Of a stretch of 64,000 nucleotides of DNA, positions 46,996 to 56,742 are shown piece after piece. Position 1 is the first letter of the stretch, and every line of letters begins with the position of its first letter. Source of the stretch: Neospora caninum Liverpool (lineage: Eukaryota > Apicomplexa > Conoidasida > Eucoccidiorida > Sarcocystidae); the NCBI RefSeq assembly GCF_000208865.1, contig NC_018391.1, positions 2,487,014 to 2,551,013 on the forward strand. Direction: 5' to 3'. Under the pieces are notes generated by a model that made no database searches, was not told where the DNA came from, and was given only the letters and a program-made list of their open reading frames with translations. The position numbers were made by a program, and so were the translations under genes.

Positions 46996-49900
46996 TTATT
47001 CCGGTCCCTTCAGGCTCGGACTCCCAGTGCGCTTTTCCGAGTCTGCGCTCGACGCAGGGGGGAACTGCGGACCAGCATAGAGTGCGGGGCTCTCCAGCAG
47101 CAACCCACTTGATTGAGGCGACGGTGGCGCTCTCTCCACCGGAGCAAGAGTAGCAGCGTGTCGCCGTTCTGGTCCACGAGGTGCGTGCGGGGCTCCCGTT
47201 GCGCGACGTTCGTGTCGCCAGGGGCGTGATGGTACAGTGTCAGGTACATGTGGTCCGGCAACTGCGCCCGCTGTCGTTATTTGATGGGTAAACGTCTCAC
47301 CTCCCACTCTGCTCGGTTGGAAACTCCATGCTGGAAAAGTCCCGCTGTGATCATGCGGACCTGCACCGCCTGAGGCGGCTTGAAAGACGGGTCTACCATC
47401 GCGCATACGTCCTCCTGTGGGTCTCGAAGGGTCTCTCCCGTCTGCAGCACCATGCGGGTCATCCAGTTCCCGTGCGCCCCCCCTGGGGAAACCAGCACGA
47501 TGACTGGTGACACGTTGCGACCCTACTGGAGATGCCGGCGTTGTCAACTGTTGCAATTCCATATCCAGCTGCGTTGGCCACCATTCGAACTCGTTCTGCT
47601 CAGTCGGCTCAAATCCGCCAGCATTCCGTTGGCTGCCTGGCAGCGCATTCCACGACCCCCCCTCTCCGCAGTCAGCACGTTGCTGGCTAACTCCCGCCGT
47701 CCACTGTGGCGCCGTGATCCGAGTCTGTGGTGGCGCTGCGCGGTATGGGCCCTCTCCCTCTTGCGCAAACAAAGGTGCCGATGCGCGCAAAGACGACAGC
47801 CGCCCCACCGCTCCCCTGGGCGCCCCTTCTCGCATTCCCTCAGACGTGTCTGGCATGCCCGACGGTCCTGATGGCGCCTCTCCAAGATCAGATGCCATTG
47901 CACGGGCGAACGCAGCTGCTGCGCCCAGACTGCCAGCGGACGTCGACGTTCCTGCGTCAGAGTCTCCTATAGTGTATATGAGAAACACGCAAGAGTCCAG
48001 AAGCAGCACATCCGTCTGACTCAGTGACAGCAGGATTCGTGGACAATCCCGATGTTATCGGGGCATCACGCTAAACTCTCCATTCCCCGCATCGCTCAGC
48101 CATATGGACACACGATCTACGCCAGCGGCCCCGACACGTCTGGTCTTTTCCCGAACTCGCCCCCACTGCGGCAACATCTCCTAACGTCTCAACGTGGCTA
48201 CGTGGCTGTGGTTGATCTGTGAGGCTGACGATTCTTCCGCTACGTACCGCGAAGCCACTTCTCTATGGCCGATACTCGGGCGGATTCTGATGATTCCCAG
48301 ACGTATGTGGATGGCGGCGCCGCACCGTTGTCCCCGGGCGACGCGCGTGTAGGCGCGGCCGCCTCACCCACGCCTTGAGACGGGTTAAAAAGAAGCAGGG
48401 CGGCTGTCGGCGTCGTTGATGCTGGGTCACCAGGATGTCCGTCTCCCACAGATTCTGGACCCCAACCCAGTGGCTGCCACAACAGCTGTCCCCCCTCGTT
48501 TGCCACCGGATTCGCGAACGCAGCTGCTGCGCCCAGACTGCCAGCGGACGTCGACGTTCCTGCGTCAGAGTCTCCTATAGTGTATATGAGAAACACGCAA
48601 GAGTCCAGAAGCAGCACATCCGTCTGACTCAGTGACAGCAGGATTCGTGGACAATCCCGATGTTATCGGGGCATCACGCTAAACTCTCCATTCCCCGCAT
48701 CGCTCAGCCATATGGACACACGATCTACGCCAGCGGCCCCGACACGTCTGGTCTTTTCCCGAACTCGCCCCCACTGCGGCAACATCTCCTAACGTCTCAA
48801 CGTGGCTACGTGGCTGTGGTTGATCTGTGAGGCTGACGATTCTTCCGCTACGTACCGCGAAGCCACTTCTCTATGGCCGATACTCGGGCGGATTCTGATG
48901 ATTCCCAGACGTATGTGGATGGCGGCGCCGCACCGTCGTCCCCGGGCGACGCGCGTGTAGGCGCGGCCGCCTCACCCACGCCTTGAGACGGGTTTAAAGG
49001 AAGCTGTGCGGCTGTTGGCGTCGGCAGTGGCATGGAAGGGTGGTGTTGTTGGGCCTTAAAAGGAATTGGTTGTGGCTGCGGGGACCGAAGAGCAGCAGTG
49101 TGAGGGTCGATCTGAGGCGGGCTCGACGGCGGAGTCTGTGGATGTGTCTGATGGTGTGGTTGGGCATGTGGTGCCTTGGCAGGACCTGGCTGAGGCTTCG
49201 GCAGCTGCGCTGTCGACGCTTCTGCCTGATTGGGACTGCGTTTGCTCGGCTCGTCTCGCTTTTCTCTAGGGCGGACGCGTTCTGCTGGCGGAGGCACCGG
49301 TGGATGGTGTGGAGCTCCGGAGGTGGTCTTGCCTGCCGGTTTCGGCATCGGTCGTTTTTTCTTCGACGAGGTCTTTATCGATCCGCGGCCGCCGTCGTGA
49401 CCTGATGGGGGCCTCGGTGTCTCCACTTCTACCGCTTGTTCTGCAGCAGGGCGTTTTTTAGCGCTTGGGGTGTGTCGCTTCTCCGAACCTGCAGGAACGG
49501 TAGACAAGCTGGTAACGCATTTCAGGGCGACAGCGTTCTGATTTTGTTCTGAGGCTTATGTGTCGAACGAAACCAAGAACCTCCCTCCTCTCTTCTCACA
49601 TCCATCCCCAAGTCCACGCCACTCAGTGTCGCTGCGGTCGCTCAACTGCCCGTATGAGTGTATGTTCCAACTCGGGATGTCAGCGTTCGTGCCTCACCAT
49701 CTGCAGATGGCACAGGCACACTACTGCCAGATGGAGGCGCCTGTCCCCAACATGGAAAGGCAGTCCTTTCCTGCCGACGATTCTGGGCTCTTCAGTCCAA
49801 CCTTAATTACTTGATACCTCCCTTGACGGGTATTGTCACGTTGTACGTCACTACAGCACGAAAAAATTAGGTAAGAGACGTTGGCGGGCAGTGCCCTCAG

Positions 49901-51557
49901 CAGAGAAACCAAGACACAGCTTTCACTTTTGGGTCCACACCTGCACATGTGCTTCTTTATGTGAGAGGCACCTGCCCTATCTAGTGTGGCTCTACCGAGA
50001 TGGTATTCCAGTGAAACGGAGATCTCTCTCACCATGCCTCTTTCGTTCCCGTTTGCCGCGTCGTTCCTGACGAGGCTCCCGCCGCAAAGGCGTGGCTGTT
50101 GAAGTGTCTGAAGTCGACCTTCCTTTTGATGTGCCACGTTCTGGAAGCGGAGGGCCAACGCTGGTTCCAGCCTTGCTGCTTCCCTCCCCGGCATCAGGCT
50201 CCTCTATGACTGACACTGCCGGAGCCTGGACGCTCTCTAATGGACCTGCTGAGACGGGCCCGCCTGTGGCAGCAGCCCCCTGGCACGTTATACCCGTCTT
50301 GCAAAAACGGTGCCACTGTCGTAATTTCCGCATGGTTCTTCGAGCAGTTGTGAGTCGTTCTTCCGCCGCTCGTAATGCCTTTTCGGCTTCATGCCGGATC
50401 GTGGCTGCCGCCTGCAACTTGGCCGCAGTGGACCCTCTACCTGTGGCCACATCGCTTGAGGCGTGAGAAAGCTGAGTCACTTTCAACTCTTCTTCGGCTT
50501 GTACCCTCTGTCTGATACGCCTTCGCCATTGTAACCGTACTGATAAACAGTTCTTTACTACTCGCATCTGGCGTTCTATACGGTACTGCATCTCCTGTTC
50601 TGTCTGAGGCATAGCATCAGAATCACTTCGCGCCGCTGACGGTACTCCCAAGGATTCGGCTCCGGGCGCGGCTTCTTTGCGGGGGAGCCATATGTTCCGG
50701 CGAATATCGATGAGACGGCGGAGTTCTGGATGCTGTCTGAGAATCGTGTCTACCTTCGACCGCAGGATTTTTTTTTCATTGTCAAAGTCGGACACCTTCT
50801 GATATCTCCTGCGTATTTCCTCTTGTTTACCCAGCTTCCGTTCTTCGTACATCGTTGTGAATCTCTGTACTTCCTCAGGGGTCTGCCACAGTCACAAGGA
50901 AGCAGGATGAGAGAAGAGACGGTTATGCAGCGTTCGTAGGCAACGGGTCAGGTGAATCGGGGAACGTTTTACGCCTGCTCAGCCTATACAGCGGGCCATC
51001 CGCACTTAGAGCGTCAACAGTCGATGTAACACCGTCGAAAATTCACTCACCCAGGCTTTGCAGCGGCTCGAACGTCGCATGGCCAAATAGCTCTCTACAC
51101 TCCTCCACCGTCTCCTTGATTCTCGCAGGTTTTTCTGCAGGACGAAACTCTTCGCTTTTACCGCTTCTATCCGTCTCATATATGCGTCCAGCTGTGCCTT
51201 CGCCTCCTCGTATGCATCAATATCTTCATCTTCTGCGTCTGACTTGGCATCCCCTCCTAGAGGATTGTCTTTGTTAGGTGGGCGCCACGGTGGGGAGTTT
51301 CCACCCGAAGCCTGTGATGTGCTTGGTTCTGAACCAACAACATCAGCTGTGTTTGGAGAGGTGCTCACAGCTGCAGCAACAATGAGACTAACTGCCTGGA
51401 AAGGATGGAGTAGTGAGACACTCCCAACAAAGGCATTGAAATGCCGCGAAAGTATTCCCCCCGCCACCATGTCATCTAGCCTCATTGTTGGCAGGGGCTG
51501 CGCAACAAAACTCAAGCCCAGCGCTAGCACCCGCCATGACGCGCGTTGCGTCCGCAT
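46996..51557 (-). CDS. Probable secreted coiled-coil/disordered protein, lineage-specific, 5 exons
   Basis: Not a family I recognise. Exons, in transcript order: 51557-51051, 50882-50033, 49488-48856, 48526-48248 and 47918-46996 join in phase to about 1063 residues ending in TAA. The start ATG opens a classic signal peptide (basic MRTQR, then hydrophobic VLALGLSFVAQPL); a second hydrophobic stretch follows (AVSLIVAAAVS). Next come an acidic segment (DAEDEDIDAYEE) and two charged coiled-coil regions (exons 1-2). Exon 3 is Pro/Lys/Gln-rich; exon 5 is Gly/Pro/Arg-rich and disordered. Exon 4 consists of a copy of the start of exon 5 joined to a copy of the end of exon 3, and uses the same donor and acceptor sequences. 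Composition and layout resemble secreted coccidian proteins such as dense-granule proteins, but this is inference. Confidence 0.65.
47906..48390. repeat. Direct repeat copy 1 (offset 608 bp)
   Basis: This stretch is repeated at 48514-48998. By eye I find one difference (CACCGTTGTCC against CACCGTCGTCC) in about 480 bases; similarity then decays up to about 48413. It covers the end of exon 4, all of intron 4 and the start of exon 5 of the secreted-protein gene. Confidence 0.92.
48514..48998. repeat. Direct repeat copy 2 (offset 608 bp)
   Basis: Second copy of the 47906-48390 segment. It covers the end of exon 3, intron 3 and the start of exon 4. Between the copies lie about 100 bases (48414-48513) with no counterpart downstream of copy 2, so this is not a simple, perfect tandem duplication. 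Confidence 0.92.
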
Positions 51558-51602
51558 CAGGCTGCTTCGAACACCCCGCCGGTAGGTCGACTCAAACGCC
51601 AA

Positions 51603-53595
51603 TAGCCACAGCCGTGTTCACGATTATGGTCAGTTGCGTGAACAGCTTGACCGGCGCCAGCTCCTTGCCCCGTTGCTGTCGCACCAAGATTGATATCTTC
51701 GCCTAGCTGATCATGCCGCGTTCGTCATATAAGCAGAATGTAAAGGTGCCAGGGCAGATATTCGTTCGTACTGACACTGACTGCGGTGCTCCGTCCGCGA
51801 CTTAGACGGCATTGCCGTATTTCGTGTAAATCGAAGGCCCGACGCACTTGAATTGACAGCAGCAGCAGAGCACCTCAGGGTGTAATGCGCCACGAATGCC
51901 TCAGTGACTCTGGCGCGTCGAAGTGTTTTATTATGACCACGTCCTCCGACCACGAGGAAAACAGCAACAACTTTCAAAAGGCCGGACACACACACGCACG
52001 TACACGGAGATGGTCTGGTGTTGCTTGTCAGCCATGAGCTCAGTGGCGTGGAGAAAGTTCTCGTAATTCACGAGAGGTACCATCTAGATGTTCATGAGGG
52101 AACATCGGCCACGCCGTCTAAGTCACGCGTGGTTTCGTACAGCGTCTTTCTTTCCGTGGGGTTGACATGTAAGAGCTGCTTTAGGAATCGGGGCTGAGCT
52201 TGGTTTGAATAAGGCTGGATGGGGAAAATTGCGTCACGGAAACGTAGCATCCGTTCGTTAACCGGGCAACGGTGGCAGCTCTTGTTACGTTCAGTTACTC
52301 AACAGCAAGATAAGCTCCACCGGGAATGCAATCGCTTCTTCGCACGCCATGACTCGTGTTCAATTTTGGCTGGGACTCCGCCGTTCGCGCGGTCCAATAT
52401 TGGCGGAGTCACGGTTAGAACGAGACATTGTCAGAGCCACAGATACATGTAATCCTGCGCCGGGTAAGCAACGTTCGAATCAACACCTTGTTCGCATGAA
52501 GAGGGGTCGAGATACAAAGGAAGACCGTACGTCTTCTTTTACCGTCGGTCGCCGATGGGGGGGAACGTGGATCTTTCCCCTAGGCACACGGCAGAGAAGC
52601 ACCAGCGTAGGAGGCAGGGAAAGAGCTGCTTTGATCCATCTGTACTTCGACCGTGCGATGAACAGCTGCCTTACTACTATAAACTCAACGTGTAATTGCA
52701 CTCGTATAGCGATTCCGCATAAATGTGACCACCACGGCGAATGAGAGTCTAGTGGCCTACAAAGGCCGTCCACTTCTCCGACACAAACCCACCGGCTCTG
52801 TTTTGTCTCTCAGCGGCAGCGACCGGAGAAAACGTGCCTGTTTTTTACCAACATTGCGTCTCACCTTGACGTTCCTGAGAGGGCCTAATCGGGGCATGAA
52901 TCCCACATATGTTCCTAAACGGAGGCAGAGATCACAGGGGCACCCCCTAATCCCTTGGGAAAATGCCTAGGGGTTTTTCAACCCAGTTGAAACCGGCATC
53001 TCAGAATGGCTTTTAACGCCGATACCCACAGCGACCGCGTGTGGGCAGCACGAGGACGGATACCCTAAAGGAAGAAAGCTGTCGCCACGGCACCAGCGGT
53101 AGTGGGACCACGTGACGTGGAACGTGCTGTGGTAGCCTCACCACACATACCCCGAGGTAACGAGAGACCCCCACTTCTTCGGTTCTATACTAACGAACTT
53201 GGAGGAAGATTCATCGAACTAAGAAACAATGACTGCCAGCAAGCTGCAAACCATGGCGGGAAAGGCCCCGCACATGTCCAAGCTTATCGCCCGGACCGCT
53301 GAAGCCAGGACAGTAACCAGGACAGTCCTACCCCCCTTCTGCTTTTCTAGCTGGCACACTACCTTTACGGCCGCAGTCGCCGAGGAAGTGAGTGGAAAAT
53401 GCGGTTGGATGCACCCTATGCGGTAATGCTCATTATGCGCTGATAGCGGTTCCCACAGGGTCCGACTAACGGTACGGTTCGACGTCGCGTGGGTGGATCC
53501 TGGATTTAAGTCAACTTTTCGAGTGACTAACAGCGATCAGGGGACGTATTTGGAACACCCTCAAAACACTCTGGAGCTCGTCATACGTCTTCGAT
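51603..53595. other. No supportable gene
   Basis: Upstream of the secreted-protein gene, so it should contain its promoter. Plus-strand frames such as 52349-52744 and 53102-53302 are short and featureless. No repeats or RNA genes recognised. Confidence 0.45.
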
Positions 53596-53862
53596 TCATC
53601 CAGACCGTGTCCTGCCTAGTATACCAACCCTCTTCAATCTGACTATGTGGAGACGGTCTACCATCGACTCAAGTTCGGTGCATTCACGGCAGCGGCCAAA
53701 AAGCGACCGTAGCACACTCTGCACCATACCAGAGCCTGTATCGTCCTCACTTCCTGTTCGCATGGAGTGGCGCAGCTTACGGAAAAACTCGAGAGCTTGA
53801 TCGGGTGGGCAAGGTAACAGCATGAGAGTATCTGTTAGTAAATCGCCTGCATTGTCACACAA
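53596..53862 (-). CDS. Possible coding exon, unknown protein
   Basis: A minus-strand open stretch whose composition looks like real protein (for example LPCPPDQALEFFRKLRHS, then CTELESMVDRLHIVRLKR). An AG near 53850 and a GT near 53622 could be splice sites. No domain is recognised and I cannot connect it to neighbouring exons with confidence. It may be the last part of the minus-strand gene whose exons lie at 54903-55416. Confidence 0.3.
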   Translation of the reverse strand: MCDNAGDLLTDTLMLLPCPPDQALEFFRKLRHSMRTGSEDDTGSGMVQSVLRSLFGRCRECTELESMVDRLHIVRLKRVGILGRTRSG

Positions 53863-53896
53863 TTATTCGGCCACATGGCAATCCGAGTGAGGAAGT

Positions 53897-54180
53897 ATGA
53901 CAGTGCCGACGTTGTCCCGCTTCTGCTTGTACACTTTCATCCTACTCCATATGGTGGTGCCATTCGTCCCGATTGCTCCTCCTGCCCTCTTTGTGGGCAG
54001 CAAATATAGTCTCGAAGGCCTCTCTCGAATGAACGAATATCTCACTCACGGAACAGACGCACGAAACACATCGTGCAGTGAAGTGGCGCAACCTTGCATT
54101 TATAAGCCTCTCCGCAAAAGAGCCGTAGAGGCAGCTATCGGGCCGCGGCGCTGGTCACTGTTTGCCCGGCGACACTCCAC
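53897..54180 (+). CDS. Possible first exon of a secreted protein
   Basis: Begins with ATG and encodes a typical signal peptide: a short polar start, then LYTFILLHMVVPFVPIAPPA, followed by a Cys-containing mature part (TSCSEVAQPC). It stays open for 94 codons and stops exactly at a consensus donor, CACTCCAC/GTGAGT, in phase 2. I could not find the next exon: the best plus-strand coding stretch downstream (54542-54844, balanced charged composition) does not join in phase through a strong acceptor. The antisense frame is also open but looks less like protein. Confidence 0.35.
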
Positions 54181-54902
54181 GTGAGTGTGCACCTTCCACT
54201 GGATATAGTTGGCGGTGGGCGTTCTGTGTTTCAGTGGTAGAATCCATGTACCGCAGTTGTCGGGATCCGGTTGCGTGAAGTGATGAGCAGAGCAGAAGAG
54301 TTACCTTGTTCTGTCTCAGTTCTGGCATTGTTTGAAAACACCATGCCGAACCCGTGGATCCTCGCAACTTCATCATGAAGCGAACCTGATGATTTTAGTC
54401 GTTCCCCGGTATATAATGTCGGTCAGCACGCAGGCAGCATCACTTTCGGGCCCGGCCAGGAGATTCAACTGAAGGCTTCTGTGGTTCGGTTGATTCGTTA
54501 GACCGTGTGCATCTTCCGTGTAGGGGAGGCCAAGCAAGCGTATGCATGAGCCCTTGTTTTCATCCATTCCTTTCATTATGCTTCCAGTACAGGAAAGGGG
54601 AAATTGTGCAACTGCGCAGGCCATCGACTGTGAAAGAATGGATGGAGATAGAGAAAAACGAGAGATTCGGATCAGCGATAAAGGCCATGTGTGCGCTATC
54701 AATGTGCTTGACAACATGGACCAGAAACTGTCAACATCTGTCCAAGCGGAGAAGACCTCACTTGCATGCCCTGTCGACTTCGCCTCACCTCCTAAGGGAG
54801 AGTACTTTGGGGCGTTACTGGCGGAAAACTCAGCAGGGGACTGATGATAGCGCGTGCGCGTAAACCGTCGATATACCTGTGCTCCCGTCGATCCTGGCAC
54901 CA

Positions 54903-55416
54903 TCAAGGGGCATTCACTAAAGAATGGATAATGTACATCAAGCTCATCGATGCATGGTTCCACCAATCATGGCCATCCTGCTGTCTGCTGTCGTCCTCAA
55001 AACCCAAACCTCTTTCTGCAAGGGCACGTTTCCACGACACAATATAATCTTCTGAGTCCAAGACGGTCATCCTGAAAGTCGTATCAGTGGACTTTGGCCT
55101 CCACAGCGGCGTCACCGTCACGAGAACAGAACGTGTGAATTCAATAGGTAGACTGTCCCACTTTTCAAGAGAACAGAAATCCAACGGGTTGTCTTCCATC
55201 TGTAAAGTCATGACACAATCCACTACCGGAACATAGCCCCGTCGATGTGAGGTGTCTGGTCACTGAGGACGAACCAAAAAGTATTAACTGGAACTGCATG
55301 TGATGACCAGCGTAGAGGCGTCCAGCGTGCCTCTCCCAGGCAGCTTTCGGGCCCTCCGGCAGCACGTGCATCACCGCAGCCAACCAACCATCCAGCATCT
55401 GAACGACGTGGTTCGA
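54903..55416 (-). CDS. 3' exons of an unknown minus-strand gene
   Basis: Two exons that fit in phase 0: 55416-55264 (after the pyrimidine-rich acceptor CTTCCCCAG) and 55199-54903 (ending TGA). The protein includes HVVQMLDGWLAAVMHVLPEG and SVLVTVTPLWRPKSTD, with mixed, well-balanced composition. No domain is recognised. The donor of the first exon (TCA/GTGACC) is weak. The 5' part is unresolved; upstream exons probably lie towards 55.9 kb. Confidence 0.35.
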
Positions 55417-56742
55417 CTGGGGAAGGCAGTGGCTTCGGGGACGCCTCACCCAACGCCGTTGATAGCGGCATGCTTGTCTGCTTTTGTCTTGGGACTCTGC
55501 GGCTGCTGCCTTGTCTCTCGTGTCCTTTCCTTGAGCGGGTCAGCCTTACCAGTTCTATGGAGTTCTGACTGCCCCACGCCAGAGAGCCAGCCGTCGATGA
55601 CAATCGCTAAGCGGTATAACCTGGTGGTAACTGCAACCGGCAAGGTGAATGAGCGCCGTGTCCACAGAAGAAATTCACGGAGCAGCATGCACTACTACGC
55701 AGTAATATTATCGTGCACATCCTCACATCGGAAAGGTGATTAGTGAACTCGCGTGAGTATCACGGTCACGTTTCCGTCCAGGTTCCAACAGTGGCAGGCA
55801 CCTGTGCCTCGTTGCTGTAGCGGAGTGAGTGACAAAATCTCCCGAATGGCTGAACCTGAGTCCAGCTCCAGTGGTGACAAGCGCGTGGCCCCGCGCCGGC
55901 GCAGCAGAGCGCAATACAGTAGAGATCCGGGCGGTGATCCAGGACAGGGAAGCATCACACTACGTCACCCGGCTCGTGATGGCATAGATCATATAGTGTT
56001 AAACCAGCAGACCAGGCGTAGACGTCGTATCCCGTCGGCATGTGCTCATTCCCATCCTGGGCAGCTGCACTGCAAGTCCCTGTTCAAGAGAAAATGGGCT
56101 GTTGTTTACGCCGCTGGCTCTCAACTAACTTTTGCGCCCAACACGGTCACGAGACGCGGCTCCTCGAGGTTGACGAGTGACCTGTCGACTGCTGCCTGCT
56201 TCCGCCGCTTCCCTGCCCTCCGGGATCGGCGTTTTGTCGATCCGCTCAAATCGAGATTGCTTCACTTTTCGACGACTGGGTCGGCACCCGTCTCCCCCTC
56301 GGGAGACAGCGTTCGACTGTGCCCGCAGGAGCCATGGTGGGATGGCCGAAAGAACTAGCTCGGCGCGGGGTAGAGCAGCGCACGCAGTTATCTCGCGTGT
56401 GGCTTCGGTTCCGCGTCATCTCGTTCGCCCTCCCCGTCGTGTGCGTTTCCCCCCGCGACTGCGCTCTCTCCTCATCCTGTTTGCGTCGACTGGCTGTCGT
56501 CGTCGCGTGTGCAACTCCACAAAAGCTTTTGCACGCGCATGTGCTTCCCTGTTTTTTCATCTGTCTCTGTGCAAACTTTGCCCTTTTTCTCACGTACGGT
56601 TTGTTTGCGGGTGTCTGCGTGGGCCGTCACCGAGGTGTGCCAGTCGCGCTGTGGGTTTGTGTCTGTCGATATTTTTCCGCTGGTTTTGCGTTTTCGCCAA
56701 CCATTCGCGTGGGCTGACATTTTTCTCTCATTTCCAATCACA
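55417..56742. other. Upstream region of pyruvate kinase
   Basis: Contains the unresolved 5' end of the minus-strand gene and the promoter and leader of the pyruvate kinase gene. From about 56170 the plus strand becomes pyrimidine- and T-rich, as in coccidian 5' leaders. Open plus-strand frames at 55753-56358 and 56177-56717 show no domain. Confidence 0.5.

Noticed and set aside
47995..48010. Exon starting TDVLLLDSCVFL as part of the secreted-protein gene
   Set aside because: The AG before it is out of phase with the upstream donor and reads into a stop; the acceptor nearer AAAAFA keeps phase in both copies.
55753..56358. 201-codon plus-strand frame upstream of pyruvate kinase
   Set aside because: No domain, Arg/Ser-rich, and within the probable promoter and leader.
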